Source: Ceratorhiza oryzae-sativae (lineage: Eukaryota > Basidiomycota > Agaricomycetes > Cantharellales > Ceratobasidiaceae). Taken from it: a DNA stretch of 64,000 nucleotides. A model generated the notes under the pieces. That model saw only the letters and a list, made by a program, of their open reading frames with translations. It did no database searches and was not told the DNA's origin. Positions 1-13,226 of this stretch are shown here, one piece after another; the first letter of the stretch is position 1; every line of letters starts with the position of its first letter. The stretch covers positions 434,001 to 498,000 of the forward strand of contig JARWMV010000241.1 in the NCBI GenBank assembly GCA_030998015.1, given 5' to 3'. A program made the position numbers and the translations under genes.

Positions 1-3000
1 TCATTCTAATCCTAGGACTGCGCCATCTGGCAAGAGGGCGACCCCCAATCGCACGTACGAGAGCTAAATCTTACATACTTTGCACGGACGGTGGGGGGGT
101 TGGGGGGTTTCACTTCGCGTGTGTCAACCTGGAAAAATGCCTCAACGCTCTCTCGCCATCTCTAGAAGACTTCTGACATATATGCGCTTTATCCCGACTC
201 TTGGCAACCGCATCTGGTACTTCTCGCGAACCAACGCGCGATATTTATGGACAACAGATGGTAAAATTCGATGCTTCTATTTTGGCCTAGTGCCGACCTG
301 GTTCCGTCTCCCTTGCCCGGTAGCCTCTTTTTATTCCCTCCTTTTACATCAGACTCAAACCAGAGATTAAAGGTTCCGAAATAGTCGGTAAGGTCTATAC
401 TAATCAAGCTTCTGACACAGGCTGCACATATGTTCGCGCTTAGCAGGTTTTTCCAACAATGCACGCATATGCTCTACTTAATTTATCTTTATAGCATCAA
501 TGTCAACGACATTACTCGTAAACCTACTCGGCCTCCACCATAAATAATTGGTTACCAATGAATTACCACCAGACCTACGAGCCTACAGTCAATTCTGTTG
601 AGAAGAACAATCCCACGAGCTACCTAACTCATACTATTAATACATTAGGCTGAACTCGTCGTAGTTTGCTCAAATAGAAGCCCATCACAAGCAGGTATCC
701 ATGATGTGAGTGACCAGCGCTCTGCTAATGAACCAAATTCTTTGCTTTAAGTGTATGGCATGAACGAAGATCATACTACATTAATGGACAGACTCTATAA
801 CAATGTCCCAAAGGCAGCGGTAAAAAAATACTCGTTACACTCTAATATGGACTTTTGAAGTTGAATGTGGACACATTTCAACCTCCTCGACATGATATTG
901 TGCACCCGGGGGACCGGGTAAATATGAGCTTTCGCGACAACTGCGAAGATTGATCACCATGCGCGAGATCATCGCGTTCGCAATCGCCAGCCCGAATCCT
1001 AAAGTACTTTCCACCAGTGTCGGCGGTGCTACCATCCATATGATCATGTTTGAAAGTGAACAGCCTAGGAGAGGGATCAGCAGGCTGAAGGCAGGGAAGC
1101 CACGGTAACTTACAAGCAATAACTAAAAAGTGGAATGCACCTGTATGCATGACATTAGAGTAGATATATGCGTTATAGTTGTCGATGCTACATACCATCG
1201 CGAATCAAAACGCGCAACAGTGGTGTACCAGTGCTATACCTGCCAGTTTTGAAGGCTTGAATGCACAACATAGTGAACAAAATTGTTTCGAGAATGAGAG
1301 GCGGGATCCAGCATGTCCACCTTTGGTGAAAGGGGTCAATGAGCGATCCTATGTAGGATAAATGGCTCTTACAGATAGGGTGAGATCTGGTGCAGCCAAC
1401 GTAAGCAGAACCTTGATATGAACTTGTATCAGAACCTACCGAAAGAAAGCACAATCGAAGAGTAGGCTCAACCTTCATCGTATCTAGATCGCCGATCAAA
1501 GATTAGAGGTGCTTCCTTCAGCCTTACTTCCTGGCTTGCGAAAGACCCACCTGCACGTGAAGCTAACGCGCTGAATACAATCTGCAAAGTGCTTGAGACA
1601 AAACCCTATGTTAAGTGAAATCAAGACTCACCGATGAGGTTGCGGAAAAATAAGCAACCCAGAGCATACCCAGAAGGGTTACAACCCAGCGAGTGCGTCC
1701 CCATAGGGCTGCAACCTATGGAATCCGAGGGACAGATGAGGCTACAGGAAGGAGATATTTGCAACAACAAACATACCCTCATCGCAACAAGCATATGGAT
1801 CATACCAAAGGAAGTAACGTACCACGCTCCTTCCACAAAATACCATAAAAAACAGCTGTGAAAGTGTGTGATTACTTGAACGGTGTGCAGGCTAATTTCC
1901 AAGTACTCTTACAAGCGATCACTCATGTGTGAAGCTGCTCCCCCCTTGTCGTACATCTAAATCCCTGTGAATAAAGTAGCGTAAATGCTATATATTTTGG
2001 GAACTCACATCAATTGCGAGAACAACGAGCGTTACATATCGATTCTGCCGATGAGCTTCCCTGTCAGCGGATGCTTGATTGACCGTGAAGAAGACTGACT
2101 ATGATGAACAGTACAGATACAAACGACTTCTCGGCTTTCCAGATGTATCGGACCTGTAGTATGTTGCTGAATGCAATGAAAATCACAAACTAGAGTCAAA
2201 GCTACCTACTTCGTCCGACAGTGTCAATAAGAGATCATAGACCATTGCCGTATAACCGACCACTATCAAACCGTGGAGGAGCAAGTCAGTGAATGGCGAG
2301 CCGTGCAAGTCGTGAATACATGCCTCCTAAGACGCTAGACAGGTTTTGTATCAGCAGGTTGATCTGAATCGTTGCGTTGGTACTTACACACTAAGGTGAA
2401 CATCGGAGATAGCCCGTTCAAGAGTGTGAACCGCTCCTGGTGAAATAGACATAACTAACACAACAGTGCCCCACCAATGTCCTGCCTCCAAGAATAATGT
2501 CACCGTGAAATAGAGATCAAACAGAGTTAACGACAGGCAGAGAGGTGAGGGCAATTCAAGTGTTTGCGGCTCACGAACTTTTAATCCCGCTACGTGATTC
2601 TGCATCCCTGAAATACGCCTTCCCGAAAATATCGAACCTGAGAGATTCACACCGCGGAAAACTCGTCGGCCAATTTTAGCCTTTCTACGGCCGGGCTTCT
2701 TTCGGAGGCGCGAGAGATGCACTTGTGTAAGTAGACACCACAAAAACTTACACCCAACCATCGCGTCACCCGAACAGACTTCAAAATGCCATTCCGAGGA
2801 GGATGAGGGGTTAAGAAAGACGTCCAACTCCGTGGGCTTGCCCAACGCAATCGGCTGGAGCCTCGGCCAATTTGAGAAGAATGACGTGCCAAGGAGGGAT
2901 GTGCTGAATTTACTCGTCTACACGGGTCTGAAAAAAGAGGGGGTACCCATATATGGTAGGCGTCAGCCATTTGCCACCAACCAACTTTTGATTCGGATCA

Positions 3001-3563
3001 TTTTGTGGCTGAAGCACTAAAATCGTCAATAAATGTGATTTTTCTCCTGTTCCAGCAGCGATTTTGACGAATCGCTCTCACAGAAACTCTTTTTTTGCAC
3101 ATACGAATGTGGATGGAGATACAGAATCTCTTATCGGTTTGCATTGTTGGTATTGGTAGGATCTTCGTTGGGAGCGAAGGTGCCGTGAAAGCAACACGTG
3201 ATATGGGGTGTCTCACATGAGGCTTACAGAGAATGCCAGAGTTGAATATTACATGAGCTCCGGGCTCCGGGGTCTATAATACAGCAATATAAACTTGACT
3301 GTTTGAGTGATTTATTCCAGTTAATAGTAGGATATATATGAAGGAGCTATGGCATTGTAAGGAATACGTGCGGTGATCCTTGTGCTCTTTTACAGCCCAC
3401 TTGATAGCTTCTGTTGAGCTATAGGGGACATTCTAGTGCCAGAAAAGGGCAACTTTGTCATTGAGCACCTTTATGAAAGAATCATACAAAAAAGAATTGA
3501 CAAGAAAAAACCACAACGCAGGGAATACCTGATAGTTGGACGTGGATACAGGTGGCTCAATTG
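1..3563. other. gene-poor stretch
   Basis: No convincing coding region was found on either strand. Open frames are short, overlap one another, lack recognisable domains and have no plausible intron joining. No terminal repeats, transposase or reverse transcriptase motifs were recognised. It could be old, decayed mobile DNA, but nothing in it shows that directly. Confidence 0.5.
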
Positions 3564-4567
3564 TTAGATTCTTGGCCGTTGGAAGCTCATTTTATTCAAT
3601 GCACCCATAGTCTCGAAATCTACATGCATTGCCACTATGATACCGACGCCGACCTGATTTCTCAAGTTAACAAAGGGTTCGTCTCGTGAAAGCTCCTGAT
3701 ACGAAAAACTCACGAAGGTAACAACTGTGCACGCGATTGCAGTTCCCAATGGCCGGAACTCCCAAACGTAAACCACCATACCAGCAATGAAGGAGAAGAA
3801 CCCCCTGTTTATTTGAACATGTTTTAGTAAAACAGACAAACAATTATAACTTCTTGTGTCACTCACAAAATAATCAGGTGCAGCGGGAGGAATATTGCCC
3901 TGGCCAAAATCAAGTTTCGTTTGTGACGAGTGCAACGATCGATCATCTTCATAATATGTGGACTGGGAGAAAATCCTTCTGGAGTGTAGCCGAATTTCTT
4001 GTCTCGTCCTTCGTTTTCTAAAACGACTGTCATTTCGCCAGTTGGATCCGGGCGAGCACAACTCCATCGGTGATCCAGCAGCTCAACCTCTGGACCCTGC
4101 AACAGGCTGTGGTAGAAGCTGTGAGTACGAATTCGATCGTCAGGGCTACCAGACTGACTTGAACCATCGACCAGCGAACAGCGCAGTGATGGCACCAAAC
4201 GTCGAAAGGAATACGCCGATTAAGAGGAGTGCATTGATTGCTTCAACGGTATTGATGTTATGGTCACCGGGGTCGGTGGTGAGGCTGAGGCATGTGGCTT
4301 CTACGCCAGCAATGAATGTCGAAACAATACCAAGAGTATTGAATCCTGGTTAAACATGTGGTCAGGTTCAACGCTCAAGCGCAGGTTCAAAATGAACTAT
4401 ACCATCTACTGTCACCTGAGATATTCATATTCATAGCCTTCAGGAAACCTAGATCAACGATGATGAAACAGATGCCCTCACCGATTGCATATCTCGGTCC
4501 GTTTTTAACGGCCTGGGCTTGTCGTCGAGCCTTTCACCCGACTCCAAGTCCTTTTCAAGGATGGATT
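3564..4567 (-). CDS. probable multi-exon membrane protein of unknown function
   Basis: Unrecognised gene, read from at least four exons on the minus strand. The most upstream piece (about 4,452-4,567) is charged (LEKDLESGERLDDKPRPLK). The next (about 4,160-4,355) contains hydrophobic segments such as NTLGIVSTFIAGVEA and LLLIGVFLSTFGAITAL, then a loop with LLDHRWSCARPDPTG and RCTRHKRNLILAR. After an intron near 3,807-3,869 comes another membrane segment (FFSFIAGMVVYVW) and a tail ending at 3,564. Between the second and third segments the frame is kept open only by assuming a very short intron (about 40 bases, near 4,120-4,160), so either that intron is real or the gene is damaged. The true N-terminus is unresolved. 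The overall pattern resembles hypothetical multi-pass membrane proteins of mushroom fungi, by memory only. No function is proposed. Confidence 0.45.
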
Positions 4568-5656
4568 CTGAAACCAATGTACGCCTCAACTAAAGTCCAG
4601 GTCCTCCAAGTACAGTGATGGAACGTACGTCGTCGCGTTACTTGCTCAGCCATTGTTCAAGAGCGCTGGTGGGTCGTGTACCCGGTGCCTGAAGGCGTGT
4701 CCAAGTGGGGGGCAGAACGAAGGAGAACAATTGGTGGCAGGTCTTGCGGCATTTGTATACTGGCGATAGGAGTAGCCCTCTGTGGGTTGGGGCTTCTGTG
4801 CAAGGCTGATGCGTGCCATCTCGCCTGATTTGACGTTGTGATCGGGGATCCACGACGGCGCTCGACATGCGAGGCACAGGAAATGGAGCGTATATCGGTC
4901 AACGCAACCGGACGGGGATTGCGACATTCCGATTGGATGGTCTCGGCGCTTCGAATCATGGCTGCTGACAGCGAACACCCGGGCTATTGCCATGTGGTGA
5001 TGAACTAGCAGCACTTGTCCTTTCTGGTATAGAGAGTGGGCGTGTTCCGGGCATGGTTGGTGCATGCCACTCGGCGTTTCGGAGTCACCGGGTTGCCGCT
5101 ACGATTTATGAAGTATATTGAGAGCTAAACCGAACCAAGTCCGTGAACATAGAGTTCGGCATTGGGGCGGCTTCAGCTGCTCCCGCCATCATATCTACAG
5201 TTTATCTCACCAAAAAAACAGGGAATGTGGGCAAGCTGGTGGGCGCTTTCGGCGACCCAGATAGCACTCGTTGGCGCCAGAATTGCGTTCAGTCGATCAT
5301 GAGTGGCGCTAGAAGCGGTCGCTAGATTGCTCACATTTTCGCGTTTTTGCCAAGTATCGTGTGATAGTGGTTTGTAATGTAGAATTCTGGCCGTTTACCA
5401 TAACATGGGTAGGGAACGCGAAAGAGTAAATAAGCTCGATAATTACTAGACAAAGTCAAATATAGGAAGTTTATATGCGCTGTGTCGGCTCACTGATGAA
5501 TGTGGCGTTCCAGGATGAGATAATAGGTCGCTGGGGTGACCGCTCGGCGCTTATAAAATCTCTGAAGTTTGATCATCCCACTCTGATTTCCTTCAACTGG
5601 AAAGCCTGGACTGCACCAAGCAACATAGGCCTGGATATTTCTGAAAGGAAAGAATA
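4568..5656. other. intergenic, nothing recognised
   Basis: Short minus-strand frames between 4,640 and 5,065 are proline/histidine rich and overlap in all frames without domain similarity. This stretch may hold the unresolved 5' exon of the minus-strand membrane-protein gene and the promoter of the mitochondrial-protein gene starting at 5,657. Confidence 0.4.
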
Positions 5657-7009
5657 ATGACGTTCATACGTTCTGTCAAAATTTCCAGCTCTCTCTTCTC
5701 TCGGCGTGTCGCAATCCCCCAAATGCCGAGAGCCTGGCCCCGAAGTTTACACACAACTGGAGCGGGTATGCACTGCAATCGATATGACTGAACAATACGT
5801 GAAGTAACTCGAAACATCATAGTTCAAAAGATAAAGAAGGGGTCTAAGGCTAACGAAGATATCGACGATGCATTTGCAACCGAGGAGGACGGCGATCTTT
5901 TCGCAATATCCGATGATGCCCCACCAGTGAAGAATGTCAGCTCCTCGAGGTCTCAAACTTCAAAAATCGCGGCACACCATGCAGAATATTTTCAGAGGGC
6001 AAAGGAAGAACTTCTATCTAACCCTCAGTATGCGGCCTATTATCGTTGGCGAGAGCAAAACACCAGTTCGTTGAGACCTGTTTGAGGTGTTCTAATGGCA
6101 ACTGAACTTTAGCTCTGATAAATAGGAACATCTTCTGATTCTCCTATTAGCGACAGCACGGTCCTACAAAAGCATGGTAAAGCAAAGGATCCGCCTCGTC
6201 GTGCAATCCTAGCAAAGATGATAGTACACGCGTCTAATCGTGCCGAGTTACTCGAAATCGTTGATGTGTTCTCGATCTATCGAGAGCAAAAGTGGCGGGT
6301 TGACGAGTTGAATAGGATTGATTTCATAGGTACGCTAGCTTCTGACCTATCCAAGCTGAGGCGTTATGATTTGGCTTGAATTATAGGGAGATGCGTCAGT
6401 CTGAAGTCACCAGATATCGCGCTCGCCGTACTATACTACCGACCTCGGTTTGGAATTGACCTGCCTTCGCTCCCTACTGGACGCGCGCTTCTTCGTAGCC
6501 TCCTTTGGGCACCCTATCCTCCCGCCGACACACCACTTCCAGATCACCTGGCGCTGCCGACTTCAACTCCCTTTACACATGCACTGCTACTTGCCAATCT
6601 GTTCAACGTATATGCACTGCCGCCTGTAGAATCGGATCAAGTAGCGCGGGCACTGTTGCTGGGTGCATGTGCCAATTCCGACAACAAGGATATCGACACC
6701 AGTGATGTGGGCACTGTCACTCAGAAGATTCGGGAATGGGTCGAAATGCAAAGAGATGGCGGTCCACAGAAGCTCGTCCGGAGTGTGGAGGCCATCAAAA
6801 AAAGAGGCAAGACTTCTTCTGCAATCAACACTGTCCCAGTCGCCTCGGCTAAGGCGATTCCGCCAGAGCAAGCACCTTTTTACGGCAACGAGCTTACTGT
6901 CCTAGAACGGTCTTGGATTGAAGGAGGGCTGGATAGCTTTATTAAGTGGGCTCAAAGCAAAGGCGAAGATACCACATGGGTGGAGAAATTGAAACTCCAG
7001 GTGGCATAA
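5657..7009 (+). CDS. probable mitochondrial protein of unknown function, four exons
   Basis: The exons 5,657-5,765, 5,823-6,065, 6,126-6,329 and 6,387-7,009 join in frame into a 392-residue protein. The chosen start gives an N-terminus rich in Arg and Ser with almost no acids (starts MTFIRSVKISSS, includes SRRVAIPQMPRAWPRSLHT), which is what a mitochondrial presequence looks like. An acidic stretch follows (DDAFATEEDGDLFAISDD), then a helical body with LAVLYYRPRFGIDL and HALLLANLFNVYALP that looks like a helical-repeat fold. No catalytic motif was recognised. It could be a fungal mitoribosomal or mitochondrial RNA-processing factor, but this is a guess from composition. The third intron boundary (6,330-6,386) and the first are standard GT/AG; the second uses GTTCGT. 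The gene converges on SMC6, with only about 230 bases between the two stop codons. Confidence 0.75.
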
Positions 7010-7243
7010 GCTTATCTTCGACAAGGGTATCAGCGTTCAGGCTGCAACAATGTAAAGGACATTTATCAGACCATGCTGTAATACCGATTCTTGAGTTTGA
7101 GCTTCTACATGACCGTTCCAGAAGTGATTTTTACAACGCGGGTAAAAAGAATACTAAATATATTATTGTGCACAGGATATAACAAATAGCTAGGGTGCAA
7201 ATACTAACGAAAAGAGGCAGCAAGTGGACGGACGAGCCTGAGG

Positions 7244-10200
7244 CTAGTCAAGTGTGGTTTGGCCACGTTCCGGATCAGCCATCTTGTGGATACGAACCCC
7301 ATTTGCTGAAATTGAAATCATCAGATGGTTCACTAGCTTAGCTTAAGTGCCTGGACTCACCAATATCCGAGCTGACATCCAGTGGGGTGATAATGATGTA
7401 TTGCTGAAAAAGTGTTAATAATTCAACCACAGTGCATAAGGGATCTCAACCTACTTTGTTGTCGCTTGCCCGAGCCGTTTGGACCTGCAGATAAAAATAG
7501 TGTGATTGATCGAAAGAGAGTACATGGCAGAGCATCTCCCACCATGGCCTTCATCGCAATCCGTCGGTTCACTTGATCCATGAAAACATCGAATTCATCC
7601 AAGCAGCGAATTGGGCATCCGATTGCCTCCCAGAGGGACATAAGTAAACAAATTGTTGAAAAGGATTTCTCTCCTCCGGAAAGTGCCCTTGGATCTTTGT
7701 ACTAGGATTAGCAACAGTTCGTCGCAACGACGTGTGAAAAAAACCTTTATCCTTGGCATTCGGGTTTGCTTCATCGGTAATAACACGCAGATTGAGCGTG
7801 TGGGCCTGATGGTCAAAATCAAGAGTACCACGATAACCGCGTTGCCCAAGGTAGTCTAACAGGAGTGTTAAACTAACCCTTGAAAGTCGAGACAGGAATG
7901 ACTCACAGGAGAATTGCAGCTTTGTGCGGATCGTAATGTGTTTGCGGAATTCGAACCATTTCTCCAGGCGGGCGTTCATGGCGAGTTTCAACCCTTTGTT
8001 AAACGACTTCATCTCGCTGAGCTCTGATTTGATAATCATGTATCAATTTCGAAGACACGAAGAAAACGGGCTTGAGCCGCACCTCTTTGTGTCTTGTTAA
8101 GAGCCTCCTGTGTCGACTGAACTTCCTGGGCAATTTCTTCGATACTCTGGCCACTCCTACAACTGGGCTCAGCAAATTTCAGGATCGAACTAAACTGCAC
8201 GCACCGACGCTGGCGGTCCCGTAGCGCCTTCTTGAGAGCCTCTATTTCTGTCTCGATAGCTTCCGGGGCTCTCTCTGTCGGTACGGGCTGCGAGATCGTC
8301 AAGGCCTCTTCACGCCAGGTCTAACAGGGAGCTAGTTAGGCCCGTTCCAACGGCCAACTGCAAAAAGACTTACATTATACTCTTGAACAACAATATCCTC
8401 CACTGACGCTGCTTCTTCTAACTCCTGGGTTGCTTTCTCTAATCGAGTGCGGTAATGCTCCACACGTCTGACATGCAGCAGACGTTGTTCCACAAGGGGT
8501 TCCAATCGGGCCTGAAGGGTCGATTGTGATTCAATGGTCCCACATTCGTCGAAAACCTACATACTTTGTTGTCGCGATTGCGCTGCTCAATTTGCTCCGC
8601 CTTTTTGCGAATATCCTCCTGTTCCTGAACGAGTGGTTTGAGCTCGTTGTTCAAGTTGGCTTCACGCTCGGCAACGGCGGCGAACTGGTTAATGATAGAT
8701 TGCTTGCGCTCCTCCTCCTCCTATTAAATTCATTAAGAACCATGCTAAGATATGCGCTCGTGTTGCACTGATAGCTGACCTTGCGCGCCTCGTGAAGACC
8801 CTGAACGCTTGCTGGGGCTTCCTCTTCGGCCTGTTCGTTCAATCGAGCTAACTCATCCTTTAACTGATATATCTTCTTGCGTATCGCGCTTTCGTGGTTC
8901 TGAAAATGGTGTTTGATGAGCTCGGGCCTGGCGACGGGGAAGCTGGATAGCATTTACCTGAAGCTGTTTAACCTTTTGCTCACTCTTTTTCCCTTCAGCT
9001 TCGATTTCCTGCAATTTTGGGTTGACTGCTGCATGTTCCTGCTCCAGTGCTTTCAGTTTCTCTTGGTTGGCCCTGATTGACTCCGCCGGGTCCTCGCTTG
9101 TGAAATAGTTGTGTGAACGATCATCACTTCGAGGTTGACGGAGTGCGCTTGTGAAGAAACCGCCATCCGCATACTTTTGCGAGCGCATCAAGTCGTTGCT
9201 AATAACGTTAGTCACTGAGGGTTCAGTGTCAAGCAGATGCTGGGCTTGAGCGCGCGTTTCAGCGAGACAAGTGCGCTCGATATTGGCGCTATTGATGAGG
9301 AGACGAACAGCCCATTCGTTCTTGATCTACGAGGCGTGAGTTGAGTCGCAACAAATGAAACCGGATGTACAGACATTCAGGACGCGGAGTGGAGTTAAGA
9401 TATGTGCGGGCGGCTCGCCCCTGGAATAGTCAAATAAATCGACTTGTGCGACAATGATATTGGGGTTTCTGGAACTGGCTTAGCTAGACACCAAATGGTT
9501 CGTATGAGAACTTACGGGTTTCCATGCTTCACCAGAATTTTACTGAGGGGGTCACGATCTCGTTGGTCTGTTATTGCGAAATTCGTCATCAAGTTGCCGA
9601 TGTTAACCCTCATCAATGGTGCCCAACGGGAGTCCTTCACTTCAACGTATTGACCTAACGGGCCAAGAGGTTCTTGTCCGTGCCATCTTGCTTGGGATAT
9701 CTCAGCTAGCGCACGATCAAGGTTGTTCCCGAACGCATTGAGCTGGTTCCTCTGCTTCGCTTGAGTGTTGGCGATGGCTTTCTGAACCACCTCGATGCTC
9801 TCTCGAATGCGATTCCTGCTGGTATTGACCTCCCTCCACTCTTCCTTTTTGGTCTGAACGAGGCGCGTTATGTTAGCTATATTCTCCCGGCATTCTCTAT
9901 GAAACATTTGATGCTTGGTTAGTGTGGATAGAACAGAACAGAAAAGCGTTTAAAACGCACTGCAAATTTTCTTCCTCCGTTTTCACTTGTTTCTGGACCC
10001 TCTCCATATCCAAGTTCAACCTCTCGCGTAACTCTCTGCGGCCGTCTTGTAGCTTTGCTTCTTCTGCAGCAATCCTCTCAGACAACCCCTTGATCGTGGT
10101 GTTGACTAGCTGCAGGGCGTTATTCATCTCCGTCTTCTGAGACTATTGAATTCGGAAATTTAGATGGTGGCCAGAAAACGCAAAATTCGTTTGGCGCACC

Positions 10201-12124
10201 TTGATTTCAACCAATTTGTTCTTTTTTGCTTTAATCTTCTCCCTAACTGCTTTGCGTTGTTCCTCGAGAGCAGCTGTGTTAGCTTCAGTGTCCTCCTCAG
10301 CATTAGCTTCCGCGATAGCTTGGGTAGCTCGCTCCAATTCTTCCTGTGACTCCATAAGCTACACGAGGCGTGACCTTGAGGCTGATAGGTATACCTCTTC
10401 CGCGGCAACAGCTGCTTGGGCTTTCTCTGCATTCTTCTTCGCCGTCTCACGATCGGTTATCGCCGCCCTCATTTGCTAGCTCAAGGGGGTCAATCGAGCG
10501 TCAGACAAGACTCCTACGAATATGTCCAGCTTACCGCCTCCTTGACCCGCATATGGGCCCAAGCCACTTCACATTCCAACTCAGTCACTCGATCATGCTG
10601 GTGTTTCGCCGCTTGTGCCTCGCGATATTTGGTTTGGGCTTCGGTGAATTGGCGCTTAAGGTCGGGAACGACGGTTTGCTTGCTATTCAAATATTTAGCC
10701 AAAACGTGTGAAGAATACGAAACTGTTTATACCTTTGGAGAACTGTGTCCGTCTTTTTGAGGTTTTCGAAAATGGATTCATACTCGTCGGAAAGTTGAGT
10801 TAGCGACGTGCCATTCAGGAAAAACTGAGTAATAGATGTAAGCATTACGGATAAAGCCTAATGAAACGAGCCAAGAATACCTGGTATTTATCTTTGGGCT
10901 TGCTAGTAGCCAAGAACTGGCGTGATGTGTCTTGGGTCAAAACGACGATAGGATTATCGACCTGCGATCGAGCCAAAATCGTTAATTTACTCTATAACAA
11001 GCTTATGTTGATATACCTGAAGGTTCATGTGATCGGTAATATTCAAGAGCTCTTCCTTCTTGGCGCTGATTTTTTTTTATAGTTGTCTTTTTCGCCCCTC
11101 AAGGCGTACGTGCTCGAGCCTGCCAATCATTAGATATTGAACTAACGAAACAAGTCCAAGCCCACCCTTATCAGTCCACCGCCGAGTGATCCTAATAGTA
11201 GACCCATAAACGTCTGGGCGATATGCATCCCTTCCCTCATTCTTTAGGAATATATTGACTTCTGCGACACTGGGATTATGGTTGAGTGACCAAAAGATAC
11301 TCAAGAAGTTAACTGACATACTTCTGGCCTTCTTTGATAAAGCTCTTCAAGCCAGTTCCACGACCGGTACTTGCGGAGCGTCCGCCAAGGGCTATGGCGA
11401 TAGCACTGAGGACAGCGGACTTGCCCGAACCGTTGTGACCAATAACAAAGTTGATTTGCGGCCCAAGGTTGACGATCGTATGCTAATATTTGGAGCTGAT
11501 TAGTGCCAGAACAATAAGCCCACGGAAAGGAATGTTACCCCATGGCACTGCACAAAAAATAGCTTAATCAATCACCTAAACTAACGGACGAAAAATCACA
11601 AACCATGAAATTTATCATCTGAAGGAGGATTAGATTTACTTATTTGGTATTTGTCATCCAAGCTACCTACCTCAACCTTTTGGATAACCCCATACGCGGC
11701 AATCTCCTACCCAAAATGTTTCAGGGAGTATAACCAAAGATGCATTTTAGGCCATACCCCAACTTTCGATAGCCGCTTTGCGCCTTTCTCTTCTATTTCG
11801 CGTTGGATTCGATCACGGTACTTAGCCTCAAAAGCATCGTCATCGCGAGGCTCGACATCACGTTGTGACACAGAAGGACCATCGCGCTCTTCGTTGCCTG
11901 AGTATGCACTGTCTTCTTCAGTAGCCTGGGTTTGTCCATTGGCCGCTCCTACGCTGAAAACGTCAATGAGATCATCCGGTGGAGGAAGCGCGCCACGAAC
12001 CACGACGAGCTCTCTTGTGCTATGAAAACGTCAGATATGACGTCAAATATAATTTAAATTTAATACTCACCTCTGGGGTTGATTCAGTCTCGGAAATGTC
12101 ACCATTTGCTGGTCGTTTCGCCAT
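7244..12124 (-). CDS. smc6: SMC6, subunit of the SMC5/6 complex
   Basis: Structural maintenance of chromosomes protein 6, a nuclear ATPase that with SMC5 and the Nse proteins acts in recombinational repair and replication-fork stability. In order from the start at 12,124: an acidic disordered leader; the NFMCH motif of SMC6, spread over two tiny exons; Walker A with GHNGSGKS (about 11,450); the conserved [18 protein letters not shown] block (about 10,900-10,970); a long coiled coil; a hinge around 9,510-9,750 ([18 protein letters not shown]); a second coiled coil; the ABC signature LSGGEKS and Walker [10 protein letters not shown] (about 7,560-7,680); and the C-terminal [10 protein letters not shown] and MADPERGQT (to 7,244). 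More than ten introns of about 45-60 bases interrupt it. One frame break lies in a T9 run at 11,070-11,078, between NYKK and ISAKKEEL; since both sides are well conserved this is probably a sequence error. Confidence 0.95.
11539..11618 (-). other. smc6: two micro-exons of SMC6
   Basis: Within SMC6, the residues MINFM appear to be encoded by a 15-base exon (11,604-11,618) and CHG by a 9-base exon (11,539-11,547), each flanked by GT...AG introns of 50-56 bases. Together they rebuild the NFMCH motif expected just upstream of Walker A. The next exon begins at 11,482. Confidence 0.7.
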
Positions 12125-13226
12125 CGTTGTCAGTGAGATCTACGGGGGAGTGCACGTGAGCGTGATTCAGCCACATCGCACGTGACTTTGACTTCGACGT
12201 TGTGTAGTGCTGCGCAGACCATCCATGGCATCTCAAACAGCAAGTAAACGATAGAGAACGCATGATATGCCGTATGTTTAAAATATCTCCCAATCTCAAG
12301 CATGTGTTTTTTTCGTTTATACACAACGATATGCGCTTTCTGGCGCCAAATCATCGCTCACAACATGTGCGACGGTCTAAGCCCCACAGCAATGGTCTCA
12401 TCACGTCTCATCAAGCCAGAAATCTCTGCCCTGCTAGCGTCATTTGACACTGACAAGAGCAGGTCTACTTAACGAAGAGAACGTCCCAATGCCCCCATTG
12501 GTTCATTCAGCGAGATATAACTGGTCATTGTGTCACATAAATTTCTGATCCTAACACGAACTCAGGTCTTTTTAATTTATAAATTATCCTACCCATTAAT
12601 CAATTATCGTTGTTTCTAGGTTTATTGGAAAGTACAATAGCCTCAAGACCGAATTTCAGTTGTCGCACTTGAGTCTACGGACTGCCCACCTGGGCGCGAA
12701 TTCTGATTCATTATATATGGTATGCAAGGTGCAACTACGGGTGCTCATTTACACTTCCGTCGAGGAGCAACAAATTGGCTGGCTTGAATGCGGCGTTGAT
12801 GGCTGAAACCTGGAACCCCTCGAGCGCGGGAGAACAGCTTCCCTGTGAGTTGATTGAAAGGCTTCTTGGGCTTGCGGCTTTCTTGTCCAGGGTGCCTGAG
12901 GCCGAGACTTATTATCTGGCTTTGATTAAAAGTGATACTGAACCTTTGTGTGCGTGTGGAACACATGGGCGAAGTCTTTGATCGAATGCCGGAATCTCAC
13001 GTGATCAGGTGTCTTCGACCGTTTTGGAACTCGGATTCTGAAATCGACCAAGTTGAGCTGAGCAACAACAATACATGGCTTCCGAGTCTTATTAGCTTTT
13101 TACGACCCACGAAACTGACTACACGACACAAATAACGAAATTGCATAGCTAATCTGTGTGCTTAACGCTCTTAAAACTTGGAACTTTTTATCTCCACGCA
13201 TATTTCTTCATACGAGCATAGTGACA
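12125..13226. other. intergenic between divergent SMC6 and Cdc20-like genes
   Basis: About 1.1 kb separates the SMC6 start (minus) from the start of the Cdc20-like gene (plus) and must hold both promoters. The open frames in 12,745-13,135 are short and have no recognisable domain. Confidence 0.5.

Noticed and set aside
1..3563. Transposon remnant in the gene-poor left end
   Set aside because: No transposase, reverse transcriptase or integrase motif and no terminal repeats could be identified by eye.
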